Virus record (IMG/VR): IMGVR_UViG_3300022752_000169
Location: 1-39,304 of that record
DNA: 39,304 nucleotides
DNA from: a virus
Strand: one strand, 5' to 3'
How positions within the stretch are numbered: position 1 is the first letter of the stretch; each line of letters starts with the position of its first letter. Shown here in pieces: positions 39,245-39,304 of the stretch. The notes under the pieces were generated by a model. The model was given only the letters and a program-made list of their open reading frames with translations. It was not told the DNA's origin and searched no databases. A program made the position numbers and the translations under genes.

Positions 39245-39252
39245 GTGTCAAA
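39245..39252 (-). promoter_or_regulatory. TTTGACAC start-proximal element (small terminase gene)
   Basis: TTTGACAC with a 14-base spacer to ATG 39230. A second related sequence, CTGACACT, lies just upstream (39251-39258). This is the only candidate signal visible upstream of the whole late block within the window. Confidence 0.5.
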
Positions 39253-39295
39253 GTGTCAGAAAGAAAACGGCACAGAGTCACGGAAACAGGCTTCG

Positions 39296-39304
39296 CGACT
39301 GGGG
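39296..39304. repeat. 9-bp terminal repeat, right copy (possible cos end)
   Basis: This is the right-end copy of CGACTGGGG, matching positions 2-10. It lies 66 bp beyond the start codon of the small terminase gene, which is where cos sites commonly lie in lambda-like packaging modules. The preceding CTTCGC forms one half of the inverted repeat completed by GCGAAG at 10-15. Confidence 0.4.

Noticed and set aside
1-39304. CRISPR array or other host defence locus
   Set aside because: No evenly spaced near-identical direct repeats with unique spacers were seen; the only tandem array is the coding repeat in the tail fibre.

Overview
This window reads as the complete or near-complete genome of a temperate, long-tailed (siphovirus-type) double-stranded DNA phage of a bacterium, about 39.3 kb and GC-rich. 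No cellular housekeeping operon is present. Almost every gene lies on the minus strand, packed with 4-base ATGA or GTGA stop/start overlaps. Only the integrase and one putative regulator (plus one doubtful small ORF) are on the plus strand. The host cannot be named from sequence alone. The integration target is a bacterial tRNA-Gly(CCC) gene, and the membrane-spanning lysis proteins and Sec-type signal peptides fit a Gram-negative host.

Layout, minus strand, right to left. Packaging and head: small terminase (39230), lambda gpA-type large terminase, a head-joining-size protein, portal, S49 protease, a coiled-coil scaffold-like protein with a signal peptide, the major capsid candidate, two small accessory proteins, then a DnaQ-family exonuclease behind a strong terminator. 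Connector and tail: two small completion-type proteins, a tube-size protein, a DNA methyltransferase cassette flanked by short inverted repeats, tail chaperones joined by a -1 frameshift site, a Cys-rich secreted protein, tape measure, then about 10 kb of tail-tip, baseplate and fibre genes including a FnIII/Ig-like protein and a fibre with 39-bp repeats. Lysis: a small coiled-coil membrane protein, a holin-like protein and a pesticin/T4-type endolysin end the late block near 12.2 kb.

Regulation and integration (12.1-8.3 kb): two divergent genes (one ribbon-helix-helix-like, one less certain) share an AT-rich promoter with a palindromic operator candidate. A minus-strand operon of small genes ends in an excisionase-like protein convergent with a tyrosine integrase. 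Upstream of the integrase lies an internal attP: 48 bp identical in form to the 3' half of a tRNA-Gly(CCC), flanked by TGTGACAT arm repeats. An intact attP with phage genes on both sides means the window is the excised or virion form, not an integrated prophage.

Replication (8.3-0.45 kb, minus): three small unknown genes, an 889-aa ParB-like protein with two Cys clusters, two small proteins, an acyl carrier protein, a primase-like protein and an SF3/D5-like helicase. The left end is a hairpin-rich non-coding stretch.

The most unusual signals are: (1) a repeated element TTTGACAG about 12 nt upstream of the start codons of many late genes, often just after a hairpin; (2) Sec signals or membrane anchors on several virion-region proteins, including the scaffold-like and capsid proteins; (3) a phage-borne acyl carrier protein; (4) the tRNA-derived attP; and (5) 9-bp terminal repeats that would make a symmetric cos site if joined.
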